Notes: generated by a model from the letters alone, not told the origin. A stretch of DNA of 64,000 nucleotides from Sinonovacula constricta (GCA_007844125.1 CM017567.1:15884702-15948701), one strand, 5' to 3'. Shown: positions 41,296 through 55,159, counted from the stretch's first letter. Numbers and translations are program-made.

Positions 41296-42744
41296 TGAAT
41301 TTGTGCATCATTATCTTAGCAGCCGTTGTACTGTCAATGACTCCTATTTATACTTGACGTATATTTCCTTGTGCAATATTCAAAGCCATATTAAACCTTC
41401 AAGCTTCAAACGACTAAAATAGTAAAAAAAAAATGGTTGCAAAACAATTGACTCAGAAAACATTAAGACAAATTTTTTTAAGCATGTTCTAACATAATAT
41501 AAAAACCATAAAAATATTGGAAGTTCATTAGTACTTGTTGTTCAGGCCAAATGAAAGTTTAACAGTCACCAAGCCGTCTTAAACTATAAAACTAGTTACA
41601 TCATACATGTATCTTACCTTTTAGATGTGCAAACACTTAAATTGAACGTAACTAAAGTGTCTAGACGATTCGATTCCACGTACAATCTGTAGCCATGGTT
41701 ATAATTCACGAACGTCGTTTTGAAACGTATTCTTAACAATTGGAATAAAAGAAAACATTTCCATAATTATTATCTTAAAAAAGTACATTCGTGTACTTCA
41801 TTGTGTAGGATTAAAGGGTTGATTTTTAGCCGTCGATTTTACATTTTGCTTATAAGCAAAGTAGAAATACCAAATGCCTAATTCACTCGCACGGAGGTTT
41901 TATTTCCTTGTGCAATTGTTTGAGCAAAAATATATTTTCTTATGTTAACGATACTTTCTCATGTAAAACAATATTTTTTTTTATTTTCTAGTCTAGAAAA
42001 GACGATATTTTCTTGTAACATTGAGTCCTGTTCTTCTTAAGACCAAATGTCGAACTTAATGTAGAACCAGATCATCTCTTTACTTTTATCATCTAGAATA
42101 AACACATTGCTGTAAATATTAATAAATATTTTTCACACTTGGTTAATAATGTAGTTTTTAAGACATATAATGAAACGGTAATCTATTTTCTTATGACAAA
42201 TAAAATAACCTGCTCTGTTTTTAAAACAACGGATATATAGACTTATCTTTCATATATGAAACACATTATTTTTACATAGCCTAGAAAAGTTTGATGTTTA
42301 TTTTTTTTCTAATGGCCAAAATACACAGTTACACCAATTCAAATAAAAATTCAGCGATATAATTATTCAATATGATTCTACATTAACCGAATTAAATTAC
42401 ATGTTTTTGAAATGTTATTTATATTAGTTTTCTATTAAATAACATGTTTAAAAGACCATTGTCACTTTCTGTTGTTGTTCACAATAATAACATGGTGCAA
42501 TTTTATGAGATTTTTATTTTATGTTACCCGAGACTGAAAAATGACGAAAATTGGTGTTAATTAATGTTTTTAACGAATGTTTGTTTCTGTAAATGCATCT
42601 TGTCCTGAATGTTGCTGATTACGTGTCATCACATTGTTGTCGTGACTGACATTGTTGTGGTCAAAATTATAAATAATTAGAAATGTCTCCATGTCTTTGG
42701 AACATTGTAATATGCACTATGTCAGAACATTTATAATAAGAAAA
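41296..42744. other. Intronic/non-coding, nothing identified
   Basis: AT-rich, no supported exon or repeat. Confidence 0.45.
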
Positions 42745-43215
42745 TATGACAAAGTCCTATGAGCATTGCAACATATACCAAACTTCGAAAAGGCACAGAA
42801 CAAAGGTATTTCACATGCAATCCAAGCGAAAAGTAAAAACAAATTTGTGATGAGTCATTTAACGAAAAGAGCAAACCCGACAGTTACCGCCTTGAAACGG
42901 TCAGTCGGCAATATGGGGTGCTTAAACTGGTTCTACAGAGCTCTTACCTCGCACTTCCCGACGAGTTTTTCAAATGCACGCAATGAAAAGAACAACGACC
43001 TATTTAAATACAAAATGTCCAAGCGCTGATATTTTCTATAAGTTATGACGAAAGTAGAGACGTCATTAAAAATGTCCACATTATATTAGAAAAGAATATG
43101 GCATTATTTCGATTTGAAAAACTACACAAAAATAGTTGACTACAAATAAAATTAACTTTCTGAATCATGAACAAACATGACCAGAGACGAATAAATGGTT
43201 GTGGCATCCTGTTCA
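42745..43215 (-). repeat. Mosaic repeat family, long type A copy
   Basis: Type A end, core and full upstream arm to GGCATCCTGTTCATGTGAAG. The right half of the hairpin is deleted (GTCGGCAATATGGGGTGC). Confidence 0.82.
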
Positions 43216-43519
43216 TGTGAAGTATATAAGTTTAATCATTTTATTGAAATGTTGATATAAATAATGCGTGTACCTTGGTATAGAGGTCGATGACTGCCAC
43301 TGTACCTATTTATTACTGAAGAATTGAGTTTTTCTTTTAACGAGGCTACGTTTTAACGTCATATTTGTACATATTGGTGGGACATAGTCCCGAAACATGT
43401 TCACCTTTGCCCTATTTAAAAGTCATTTAAATGTAATATTAACTTAGTAGACTAAAACAAAAATTAATTGTCCAAATATTAACTCCTTACACACCACATC
43501 AAAGCATGCTTTAAAAGGT

Positions 43520-43625
43520 AAGGCCACCTGAACATGTTGTAACCTGAACATGTTGTGACCCAACAAGATGTGGGACTCAGGCCGACCAGCAGAACAATCC
43601 TCTTTAGTCACAGCGAATGCTGTTT
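43520..43625. repeat. Dispersed repeat copy (partner 31296-31400)
   Basis: Second copy, with a small internal duplication of an ACCTGAACATGTTGT-type stretch. Confidence 0.6.
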
Positions 43626-44849
43626 TGCATTAGTTGGATAATGAAAAAAATCTTTTCTGCTAAATATGCTTGACCCGGATACGGCCAAGATCTTACGATT
43701 GAATTATGTTGAACTCTTTTATGCATATTATGCACTGATTATTACAGATGAAAATACTTGTTAAATGAAACGGCAAAACATTTTGCTTATATTGGTGATT
43801 TATATATGAAAAAAGGCGTTTTGATAAAGGAAAAAAGACACTCTGAAAGGCCAGTTTTTATCATTGAATTAATTTAAACATTTAAAATTATTTCCTTATA
43901 TGGCATGGTAACAGTCTCCCAGTTTGTTTAAATGTACGTACGATTGATGTTTTAATGTAAAGCATATTCGGATAACTTCTAAAACTTCACGAATAAGTGT
44001 AATCTAAAGAAATGTCGCATGCTATGTATAATATTATTTACTCAACCATTAAAACAAGGGGGTTTTAACGTACACAATGCCATTAAATTCAAAACATAAA
44101 AAGCCACAATGGCTTAAAGTTGATTACAACGACGTCGTATTGTTAAAGTTCAAGCTATTCAGAAACATGTGTTTTTAGGCATTATGTTATAAATATAACA
44201 CAAAAATCAAAACCCCAAACGACATTCTCTCTGAATATATAATGTAATGCTAACACATTTCTTCCTGACAAATATGTTTCTATACTGTGCCAGCATATTC
44301 TTATTATGGTACGAATAATTAGTCAAATATGCTATATATAAATTAATAAATGGTCGCAACATATTTACATCTACAAATAACTAGTACATGTTAATTAGAA
44401 ATATCTTAAACAAGTCACATGGTCTTTTCCAGCAATTTTGAGAAAATGAATTATTTGAAAGGCACACGCCATAATTTACAGATAACACATATTATTTTCA
44501 AGGATATCGTATCGAATAGACATAACAAGATCATATAAAGGAAGTTTTCGGGTGTAACCACTGCGCATCTGTATCGTACATGGTTCTCCGTTGCATATTT
44601 CTTCGGGTAATACCATATTTTCGTGTGTTGCAGAAAGAAACTAGCATAGCATTCGGACATCCACGCGGATTTCAACAGATTTAAACCCGTTTTACCATGT
44701 TTTCAATAAAGTGAAAAGACATGGCCATCTTAATGAGTTGGAAATGCAAAAGTTTTGAACAAACAAAATATTTTTCAACAGACTACATAGACGTTCCGAC
44801 TTCGGTTGCCGCTGAGGACATTGTAAACATGGCACTGAATCTAATTGAT

Positions 44850-45150
44850 AGGTAAATAAGAAAAGGCCCTATCACAATTACCACAGATATTTAAATCTAA
44901 ACTACCTCTAGACAAAGGCAAACAGGGTAGATGTAAATGTGACAAAACACAGAGACGAGACATAACACACAAAAAGAAAACCAGCAGTTACCGCCTTTGA
45001 ACGGTCAGTCGGCAAAAGGGCTGACTGGACTGCTTAAACCAGGTTTGTGTAGCACTCTAACCTAGCACTTCCAAAGATTTTCCCACAAACAAATAGTGAA
45101 CAGAAATAACCCATCAACCCATCAACGTGAAACAACTAAAAGCAAACACT
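44850..45150 (-). repeat. Mosaic repeat family, type B copy
   Basis: GATAGGTAAATAAGAAAAGG end, type B tail, core CAGTCGGCAAAAGGGCTGACTG, then the type B upstream arm with CATCAACGTGAAACAACTAA. Confidence 0.8.
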
Positions 45151-45786
45151 TTCAATTGAAATTAAAACTGACAAAAGAATACTATACACAACAAAATAAA
45201 TCTAACTATAATGAACTATCAAGATAAATACAATACGTACAGAAGATAAAAGCCTCGGCAATCTAATGAGAGAAAATCAGTCAAAGCGATGGCGTAAAAT
45301 AAGAACCAGTTAATGCCAAAATTAAAAAGAAAATGCTTTTTAAAACATGAAGCAAATTATCGAACTTTAGAAAACAAACCAAACCAACAAAACAAAATGT
45401 AGTGTTGTGAAGTATAATTGACACCTTGTTATTATTTCACACAGACAACAAACTTAAAGTAAAGACCTTATATGCATATTTTTCATGGAATGCAGTAAAA
45501 TGTATTATTATCACTTATAAAAAAATGTAAATATACACAACCCTGATTCAGGTAGTGCTATGTATTTAGTTTTTTCCATGTTTTAATTTGTTTAGATAAT
45601 TATATGTTTCAGAGAACGTTTTCAGTAGCCCAAAACCAAAAGTTATTAAAACTGATTTCAGAATCTTGCACCTTTCAAAGTATTTTATTTTCAGATTAAA
45701 GGGTGTACTGTATAAAGGAAATGAACTTTTGACTGCTTATTAGCAGTGTCTTATAGTAACAGCGACTAAGGTCGATTATAGCGACG

Positions 45787-45846
<60 letters not shown>

Positions 45847-45870
45847 TATATATATATATATATATATATA

Positions 45871-45924
<54 letters not shown>
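45787..45924. repeat. (GTA)n followed by (TA)n microsatellite
   Basis: About 19 GTA/TAG triplets to 45845, then about 80 bp of TA with one G. Confidence 0.96.
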
Positions 45925-45926
<2 letters not shown>

Positions 45927-46142
45927 TACCACCATGCCATGTCTAGAAACAAATAACAGCAGTATATGGCCTAAAAGAGGATTGTTTTCAAAGAATGCTG
46001 CCATGTTCATGGCTGCATTGGCTTTGTTACTAAATAAAATATGGATATAAAAGTGCATTGACCAGAAAAAGCAAAACGTTTTCGTTTAAATGTTTTATGC
46101 GTGTATGTAGTTCGGGTGTGAAAAGCAGTAAGTACATGCGTA

Positions 46143-46845
46143 ACATGGACCTAAAGAAATACATGGACCTATAGAAGAACATGGACCTATCGAAGTTCAT
46201 GGACCTGTAGAAATACATGGACCTATGGAAGTACATGTACCTATGGAAACACATGGACATATGGAAACACATGGACCTAGGGAAGTTCATGGACCTATAG
46301 AAATACATGGACCTATGGAAGAACATGGACCTATGGAAGTACATGAACCTATGGAAGAACATGGACTAATGAAAGTACATGGACCTATAGGAAAAAATGG
46401 ACCTATCGAAGTACATGGACCTATAGAAATACATGGACCTATGGAAGTACATGTACCTATAGAAATACATGGACCTATGGAAGTACATGGACCTATGGAA
46501 GTACATGGACCTATGAAAGTACATGGACCTATGAAAGTACATGGATCTATGGAAGCACACGGACCTATGAAAGTACATTGACCTGTGGAAGCACATGGAC
46601 CTATGGAAGTACATGGACCTATTGCAGTACATGGACCTATTGCAGTACTTGGACCTATGGAAGTACATGGACCTATGGAAGTACATGGACCTGTGGAAGT
46701 ATATGGACCTATGAAAGTATGTGGGGGATTGGAAGTTCATGGACGTATGGAAGTACATGGACCTACCGATGTACATAGACCTATGGAAGCACATGGGCCT
46801 GTAGAAGTACATGGGCCTATGGAAGTACACGGACCTATGGAAGTA
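46143..46845. repeat. 18-bp minisatellite, ~39 units
   Basis: Units of the consensus CATGGACCTATGGAAGTA, many exact and others with one to three changes. Since 18 is a multiple of three and the unit lacks stops in several frames, long frames open on both strands (plus: MEVHGP repeats; minus: FHRSMY repeats). There is no upstream promoter, splice or homology evidence for a protein. Confidence 0.96.
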
Positions 46846-49443
46846 ACCTAAGTGATGTTGCACAGGACTGTTCGGCTACTACCCTTGTTTGTTTTTGTTA
46901 AGTTTATTGCCTTCGAATATACATGGAATGTGCTTTAATTTTATCGCTTTGTGTTATGTCAATACAAGTTTTCGCTTCAACTATTATCACACCTTAAACA
47001 AAACATTACATCTCGTGTTTCTTTTTTATGTCCAGTTAGCACATATAATTGACCCCCTCCTATACCCTCTATAATATTAAAACTATATATCATTGTTAAT
47101 AAATATGTGAAAACAAAAATACCAGTTTATATCATCTCGAAAGATAAAAAGATTGTACATGAAGATAAGACCTTGATGGTTAAAAACCAAAATCAAATCA
47201 TAAAAACTATTTTATTATCGATTTTCCACTCAAACTTTAAACATTATTAAAGTACAAACAGACATTATGACAATCTATCTCCATTAAAAATCCAACCGAA
47301 TCAAAGTGCAAAAGCGCAATAGCAAACATTTAATAAGTATTTTGATAAGAATGATTAAAGCATTTAGTAATTAGCTGAGTTAACAATAATCCATTTAGTA
47401 AGGTAACATAAGAAGACACGTTGTTTTTGTTTTTAATTAAATTAAAAGACCCACGATATTAAATTTTTGGTGAACACGCATTTCATTTATATGCTAAGAT
47501 GTTTTAAAATAAATATCAAATATAAAAGTAAAACAAAAAAGACTTCACACATATATACGTTAAATGGTTGTTATAAATATCGCTGAATTATAGTCTTCCT
47601 CGGGTTTTGTTTGTTTTGTTTTAAACACAAGCCGCTTTTACCTGAAATATTTTTGTCCAAGCGAACATTTGCATAGAGGAGAGTGTTATTTAATCAAACT
47701 TAAAGACGTGATATACATACACCTGATAATATAAATAATCGATAAATAACATTTGACCTGTTACATTTGTGCATAATCCTTTTTTTCTTTCTGCAAATAT
47801 ATGTAGATATAAAGAAAGTGACTAAATAGCAAACAGTGATTCGCGGGCCTATAATATCAGTTTAAGTCAATTTAAATTATACATTTGCATAATTGAATTT
47901 TTAGAGAAATTTACACTTTGCACATTTTATGTTATACAATTTACTTTTTGCAAAACAGGTCTTGTTAGCATTTTAATTTTCGAATGGTACCAAATCTACC
48001 AATTCGATGCTTATTATTAAAACTATACGTTTATTATGTTAAATCTACAAATGCATTTTAGAAAAATAAAATTGCTCACATCTGCATCTGTTACAGGTTA
48101 TTTATATACAACTATTTTAATAACAATAATAAGACGACACAGTGGAATGTCTTTAATTTTGGAAATTTTTCAAAGTATGTTTGCAATGATGGCAACGTAT
48201 TTGCTTTTATTTCAAACATTTGTTAAATATTTGATATCCAATGTTGTATATTAAATATGTGAAGTAAAACATCTAGTGTCGTCACCGATGTGAGTTCTAG
48301 ATGCAACCTTAAGTAGTTCGTTCATTATGGCTATGCTTATGTTCATATACATGCTTACCTGATAATTCATGACACACTCGAAACATCTTTACCAAAATAC
48401 AGAACGCCGAGAATGTAGGTTTCTAGAGTCATTTAGTAATTACGTGCTCTATTTTAGTACGGTCATTTTGAGCTTCAGAATAATCAATACATATATAAAA
48501 TGTAAATTACATCTTATCCACCATGAATATTGTTTATATCGTTCACATTTTATATGCATATGAACAGATGCTTGACACTAAATAAGTGCATTTGATATCA
48601 ATCCAGATGACATCAAGAACATTTCAAATGGTAACCTCTTCTATGTTTCAGATTTATTATATGTTTGTAACACTGCCGAGAGACTATGATAAATGTCATA
48701 CTTATACAAACGGAACATCTCTAAATGCATTTAGTGGTCACTAATTGTTTGTTTGTTTACACTGTTAAACATATGTTTATATCGCTTTAATATTATACTG
48801 AGACAATGTAAGATGTTTTAATTAAAAAAAGCGCATCCAAAATGAACAATGTTGTCTTTTATTACATTCAATTATAAAATATCTGAAATCAAATTATTAA
48901 TATTTTTTATCAAGAAATGTGAAATAGAGTTTACATTTACATGCGTATGATCATCATTTTGATGAAACTTAAATTGGTACAGTTAAAATCTATGCTAAAT
49001 AAAACAAAAACCCATTAATTTACAGAACATTGACAATGGCTGTAATTACAATTTCACACCTATAGCCAAACTAAGTAAAACATTACATGTAAGATAAATA
49101 ATTTGCTATCTACATCTTAAAGACGATTGGTGTTATGGTAAGACAAAAAACAAAAAATCAACAATTTGACCAGTTCGACAATATAACCTATCATAAACAT
49201 GTGTCCGTTGCAGCCTGCAGATTGAGATCCCTTCTGACAGTTGTTGATCTTGTTTCATCACCGACAAAAGAGCCGTATTCCTTGTCGGATATTTGCCCTT
49301 CTAGCATTTTTAAGCAAACCGAAAAAAATCCAAAATTTCTCGAGGTTCTAGTTTTGTCTTCATCTTATTGAAACCAAATCTGTAAATAAACCACAAATGA
49401 TTGCTGATTTAACGGTCATAAATCATAACAATAAACACCCTAC
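46846..49443. other. Intronic/non-coding, nothing identified
   Basis: AT-rich beginning of the distal transcript's first intron (minus-strand sense). No exon or repeat recognised. Confidence 0.45.
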
Positions 49444-49483
49444 CTTTTACCGGACTGATAGTTAATTCCCGCGACGTCGCCAT
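49444..49483 (-). CDS. IGF2BP: IGF2BP distal alternative first coding exon (predicted)
   Basis: ATG at 49483-49481 sits in a CACCATGG context with an in-frame TGA 12 bases upstream. The exon encodes MATSRELTISPVK plus one base, then an AAAAG|GTAGGG donor in phase 1. That phase fits both the cassette exon at 24501-24560 and the RRM1 exon at 13240-13422. A nearer GT (after CCG, phase 0) would not fit either. The link to IGF2BP over 25 kb is inferred from strand, phase and order. The alternative is a first exon of an unrelated transcript. Confidence 0.68.
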
Positions 49484-49800
49484 GGTGCATGTTCAAAATG
49501 AGCACATCTTCAGCAGACGATTTCAACGGCGTCTTGTCTCGCCAAAAAAAAGAAACAACACGCTCAGTTTAAGATAGTATTTACACCAACAGAAAAGGTC
49601 ATCCAATATTACTCCATGTATACACTTGTCCAAAAATGCTACAATGACGAAACCGCGTAGTGAGGTTCTCTCCCTATATTGTAGAGCTTGCCGTCTGCTA
49701 CGCTGCAGAAGTACATAGCGACTGAGAACGAATACATGCCCTTCATCCGAACGAAGCTTTCTCGACTCGTGTGACGTCAATAGGAAAACTTGGATCTGCT
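49484..49800 (-). promoter_or_regulatory. Putative distal IGF2BP promoter and 5' leader
   Basis: Upstream of the distal ATG the sequence is less AT-rich than its surroundings. It contains a full TGACGTCA CRE palindrome at 49772-49779 and several CpG dinucleotides. No TATA box is obvious. A 99-codon open frame on the minus strand here (49523-49822) has no protein-like similarity and I treat it as chance leader sequence. Confidence 0.4.
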
Positions 49801-51110
49801 TTTTTTTTTCTCGAAATCCCACTGCACATGTTGGTGATGTATTTTGCTATGTTGGTTTTTAGGCTTATTATAGAATATAATATCATAAAATAGCTTCATT
49901 TTTACAAATCATCCAAACGACACCGTATAACTTATCTTTTGACATTTAATTTAGTTTTATTGCAGACAAAAAGCAGGCAATAATACAAAATATACAATGA
50001 ATTGTTTTATTCGAATGTATGCAGGTGCAAACGTTAAATATTTCAAAGGCAGTATTAATGAACATATTTGGTTAAAAAGTTAATAACAAATGCTGCGAAA
50101 CATCATATAATTAATTCATGAAAATGTTTTGATGAGGCAATTTTACAAATATTAATATAATTAATTGCATTAATATGGTTGTTTCCTTTATCATAATGAC
50201 ATTTAAATGTTGATATGAAAGGTGTAAGAAAGATATATTGTTTAAAGACTATTTTATGATTTTTTTTTTATTATTCGCTAAAGGAACGCCATACTAATAT
50301 CTCAAACATATGGGTTTTTAAACTGTTTTAAACGTAATCAAGGTATTGGAACTAACGTACAAATAAAAAAAACTGACTACATGTACTATGAAAAAAGACA
50401 GAAACCAGTAATTGATCTCGTTTAAACTTTGAAGTTAATACGCTATCCCTAATTTAGCATGTATTCACTCTACTGTCACGTTAACAATTAATTCTGTTTC
50501 AAGTTAAGTATCAAACTGTGTCATTGGTTTAAGCATCATAGACAAAAAGCGTTCGCTTCACGCAAAATACTTAGGCTACAAGATATGTACTCCCGTCATA
50601 CTTGATTGATTCAAATTTCATTTCTTTGTTTTAAATTAAGCAAAATTTTGGTTGATGTGTGGTGTTCAGATCTGTTAAAGCAATGCTTTATACGTACCTT
50701 TTTATTTAACCCTTTACCTGCGACATACACATTGATTAGGCTTATTCCATTTTTGCAGATCCAGAACCGACTGCTCTAACTCCTAATTATTAGCATGACA
50801 TCTAATTGCGCTTGGTTTGCATGAAGTTGTCAGCAAACAACTACTAATTATGTATCTATTAATAATTACATTGAAACAGACTCTTAATTTATAGAGGAGG
50901 AATGTCTCCAAACAATTCTTCGTTTTAGAAATGAAAACGCTATCAATATAATAAAATATATCGTGCACTTATCATAAAACAACTGCAGAAGTGATGGATG
51001 TGATCATCAACATATTAATTATGAAAAAGCACAGATGAAAGTATGCGATATATTTTCTTGCTGATCCATCGGTAATATGAGTATAATGTAAAAATATATT
51101 GTGGATTCTG
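49801..51110. other. Upstream non-coding, nothing identified
   Basis: AT-rich flank upstream of the distal promoter. Confidence 0.45.
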
Positions 51111-51116
51111 AACACA

Positions 51117-51173
51117 GTGAACTATGCTGACCCCAGTGACCTATGTTAACCCCAATGACCTATGTTGACATAC
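51117..51173. repeat. 19-bp tandem repeat, 3 units
   Basis: Units starting 51117, 51136 and 51155 of the form GTGACCTATGTTAACCCCA. Confidence 0.8.
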
Positions 51174-51322
51174 TCCAATTGGAATGCACATTGTGTACAA
51201 ATGGAAAAGAAGTGACTTGTCGTAAAATATGTATCCAATAGAATCCGTTTTTGAATAAGAGACTAAAACAGGTCGAGAGAGAAAGAGCAAACGACAGCAA
51301 AAGCGTTTGTCATCAACCAACA

Positions 51323-51364
51323 TTCGGCGCCGTATGACCTATCAAGTGTCGGTGTGCCGTAAAA
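51323..51364 (-). repeat. 42-bp conserved repeat fragment, copy 2
   Basis: Reverse-complement, base-for-base copy of 4582-4623, 47 kb away. Flanks differ, so only this block is shared. Confidence 0.65.
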
Positions 51365-52607
51365 TCCAAAATTTTCCTTAACCAACAGGTTTTCATTTAC
51401 ACAAGTTACAAACCGTTCAGAAGAAGTGAAATGGGGAGAAAATACCAATAATCATAGATCATTAATAGAATATTTCGGCAGGTACGAACAATACAATAAA
51501 ATAACATTTTGTAAAACATGTTTGCTAATAACTGTCAGCAAAAATGGATGACAGTTTTCCAAAATGAATGTCATTCTTAAAATAAAACCAATCGCTAATC
51601 TCTTATATCAGTTATGAAATTTCTGCTATCGCTTCTTTAAGCAAATAGCAGACGACAATGTCGGTTTGCTGACGCGGTTTGTGTCAGTATGTGCGCCAGA
51701 GCAGACGACACCAAGGGACCATAGAGCTTCGCTGGTAAATTGATTTTACAGCCGATGACGTATGTATGATGCTTTTTGCTAATAGTGCGCGCTTCTTGAG
51801 TGAATACCAAAGGGAGACAAAATTTGTCTCTGAACGTCATCTTTACCACGTCATTATAGGTATGCCAATTTCGCAGAATATTCTGAAGGTGGCTTCATTG
51901 ACCAAAGGAATGGTCTACCGTGCATCTTTCATGAAATTTAGTACAAGAATTCAATGTCCACAAAATATATGTTAAACTACAATCTTTTCTGCTTTAGTTA
52001 AAGTACTTACATGTAGATAAACCACCATTTCAAAGATGAAAAGATTATTGAGTGTAGTATGTTTAATTCAATGCTTCGATAATACGGCTGTAGGTAAAAG
52101 TAAATCTCGATAATTGATGCCTAGCTGGTTCCCATGGGAATACCCGTTTAGAGTTTAAAACATAAAGCTTCACAAGACAAGTCCACATTGTGTATTTATC
52201 TAGAAATGTATCGTGAATTGCTTGTCATTTATTCGGTAAATCTTGAAATCAAGTTGAAGCTTCATAACAAAAATAAAACATTTATTTAAAAAGTTGGCAA
52301 TTACATACGAATAAAAACTATTATAAGTGGGGCTATTTATTAAAATGTGTACAAGCGACTCGAATGGACTGCAAAATGCAAGCAGATTACCTTTTATTTA
52401 AGTTACATTTAAGTTGTCTAATATCTGTCTAGAATTTGTTGTATTACCAACAAATTGATACTTAACTTACATTTTTTTAAGCATTTGTTATAGATATTGA
52501 GAAAACAACAAATGACACATCATATCAACTTATATAATACTATCCGTATATTACACATATGTATATGGTTTATATCTGCTATATGCGACAACTTTTTTAC
52601 ACTGAGT
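51365..52607. other. Non-coding, nothing identified
   Basis: Short open frames only, none with recognisable motifs. Confidence 0.45.
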
Positions 52608-52705
52608 AGGTAAATAAGAATAGGTCCCATCAAAATTTGCACAGATACTTAAACTTTATCTACCAGTAGACAAAAGCAAAAATGAATTTTAAAAGAGATG
52701 ACGAG
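52608..52705 (-). repeat. Mosaic repeat family, type B end fragment
   Basis: Only the type B terminus is present (GTAGGTAAATAAGAATAGGT to about GATGACGAGAAAC). Confidence 0.7.
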
Positions 52706-53417
52706 AAACAAAAATAAAAAAATAATGTTTAATCGACTGACTCTCATTATACTAAAGATATACACGGATACATGTATACTTATATTCTTTTGCAAAATCC
52801 ATGCTAGAAAATGTAACTTCCGTATTTTCTCTATCAGTACTTATATAACTTCATTCTTAACAGTTGGAAGAGCAGTGATAAATGCTCAACAATAAACAGC
52901 GTAAAAGGTAAGTTCTTTAACACTACTATTGCAAACATTACATTGTAGTTAGATCGGGCTCGGAAAGCATTGCCATAAAGTAGAACTACTGGCCTTTTTT
53001 GAAATAGTCAATGAATCCAGATCACAGTAGAACTTCTGACATGGTGGTCATTGACGATGTAACATTTTAGTAACTTGCCATAATAAGTATATAAAGAGAA
53101 CGAACTTGCTTTTCACACTTTTTCTTGATAAAAAATCAAATTGGGTTTACATAATAAATGGACAGCTACAGGAAAAAAACACAAACAGGTATCTGTTGTC
53201 GCAAAAAAGAGATTGCTTAGAGATGGATAAGACATGCTTAATATCTGGCGCTTTGCGTTGGCCTCATATTTCGGAACCATGTCATAGTAATTATTATATA
53301 GATTAATATGTTATTTTAAAAAATAGGTCAGTGACAAAACATCTTGTCTTGACGTTGTCAAATAAACATTGGAACATTTAAGACAATCATAAATGAAGAC
53401 CATTTTAATTGTTTGAA

Positions 53418-53464
53418 AGCAAATTCAAGCAATTGAACGTAAATGAACCTTGCGTATTCGTGTT
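53418..53464. repeat. 47-bp perfect direct repeat, copy 1
   Basis: Begins AGCAAATTCAAGCAATTGAA and is identical to 53622-53668. Confidence 0.88.
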
Positions 53465-53621
53465 AATAATGCTCGTTTATATTTTTAAGTACCCTGTCGG
53501 ACCATGTCTTCTTTGGTTGGTTTTTATTTTAAACCTTAATTTAATAATTGCACCAATGAAATCTCATATGTAATTCTTGACTGGTTTCTGGAATTTCAAA
53601 GTAAGATACGTTTCTTTTGAC

Positions 53622-53668
53622 AGCAAATTCAAGCAATTGAACGTAAATGAACCTTGCGTATTCGTGTT
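53622..53668. repeat. 47-bp perfect direct repeat, copy 2
   Basis: Identical to 53418-53464. It ends exactly where the type B mosaic repeat copy begins. Confidence 0.88.
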
Positions 53669-53955
53669 GTCACTTTGACGGGATACTTTTATTTACACTG
53701 TTTGTTTGATAGAAAAACCGTCAGGAAGTGCGAGGTTGGAGCGCTCCACAAACCAGGTTTAAGCACCCCAGTTGGCCATTTTGCCGACTGACCGTTCCAA
53801 GGCGGTAACTGATGGTTTTTCTTTTTGTGTGTTATGTCTCGTCTCTGTGTTTTTTGTCACATTTACATTTACCTTGTCTGCCTTGGTCTGCAGGTAGATA
53901 AAATTTAAATATCTGTGAAAATTTTGATAGGACCTTTTCTTATTTACCTATTATA
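53669..53955 (+). repeat. Mosaic repeat family, type B copy
   Basis: From CACTTTGACGGGATAC through the core to the ACCTTTTCTTATTTACCTAT end. It is immediately preceded by one member of a 47-bp direct repeat. Confidence 0.82.
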
Positions 53956-54214
53956 GAAATGAACTCTTTATCGAAAGTATATTTATATATGTTCTCCCAA
54001 GATAAACACACAAGCCCAAGCTAGCCTGGCGTCTGTTGATCCTGGCCTGTAAGTATACCTGCACTTGCAGTGCAGGTAACTGTTTACAGTTCAAGCCTCG
54101 TTTTGAATTCAATTAAGTAGACAATAACAAATAATACGTACAAGACTGGTATTAACCAAGAATGTTTTAGAATGTGTTGTCCTTTATGAAAGTGATACAA
54201 TGCTTTCTTTAATT

Positions 54215-54545
54215 GTATTTGTTTTAACTCCCGATGCAGGTGCTTACTGTTAGTTGTTTCACTTTGACGGGATGTTGGTTGTTATTTACACTGTTTGTTT
54301 GCTAGAAAAACCTTCAGGAAGTGCGAGGTTGGAGCGCTCCACAAACCAGGTTTAAGCACCTCAGTTGGCCCTTTTGCCGATTGACCGTTCCAAGGCGGTA
54401 ACTGATGTTTTTTCTTTATGTGTGTTATGTCTCGTCTCTGTGTTTTTTTCACATTTGCATTTACCTTGTTTGCCTTTGTCTACTGGTAGATAAAATTTAA
54501 ATATCTGTAAAAGTTTTGATAGGACCTTTTCTTATTTACCTATTA
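54215..54545 (+). repeat. Mosaic repeat family, type B copy
   Basis: Starts near TTTTAACTCCCGATGCAGGT and ends ACCTTTTCTTATTTACCTAT. It closely resembles the copy at 53.7 kb, which lacks the first 40 bp or so. Confidence 0.82.
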
Positions 54546-55159
54546 CTAAAATCAATTAATGTGATCTGGATTTATTTTATTTGCCGAAGTTAGGAAAAGG
54601 TAAGTATTTAATTACAATTGCGTTTCAGCTTTGCAAACTTCTGGATATGAATAAGTCTAAAATTAAAGAGTACTATGGGAAGATTAACGATTAGCTGACA
54701 TTGACAGCACTGTGAAATCCTGTGTTGTGAAAGTACTTATCTCTCTTTTTATACAATATTTCTTCAAAGTAATTTAATTATTTAAAAGAACATTTACTTT
54801 CCTACTTTCGGATTATTCTTTAGATGACATAATGATTTATAACTACGTTAAATGGTTCTTAATGGGCCCACCACATATACTTAAGTATTAGTTAAATATT
54901 TCTGTCTAGTTATGCACACGTGTCAGAAAAATGGAAAACGGGGGTATTATATATATAGCTTTGAACAAAGTGAGGATGCTTATGTGTTATTGTTGTTGCA
55001 TTTCCACCCCGCCCTTATAGTAAGTCGATGTTATATAAATAAAAAGCGAGCTTTTGCAAGCAACGTTTCCAAGCATGATGATTACTTGTCTGTTTTTGTT
55101 GGCCTATGGTGTATTAAGACTTAGGGATGCATAGGTCGGTGGAATTGCTAACAGTACAA

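Noticed and set aside
46030..46863. Repetitive MEVHGP and FHRSMY proteins
   Set aside because: 18-bp minisatellite, open in several frames on both strands, with no gene signals around it.
49444..49451. Alternative donor CCG|GTAAAA in the distal first exon
   Set aside because: It leaves phase 0, which does not fit the phase-1 acceptors at 24560 or 13422.
49523..49822. 99-codon minus-strand frame just upstream of the distal ATG
   Set aside because: Low-complexity ends and no motif; more likely leader of the distal transcript.
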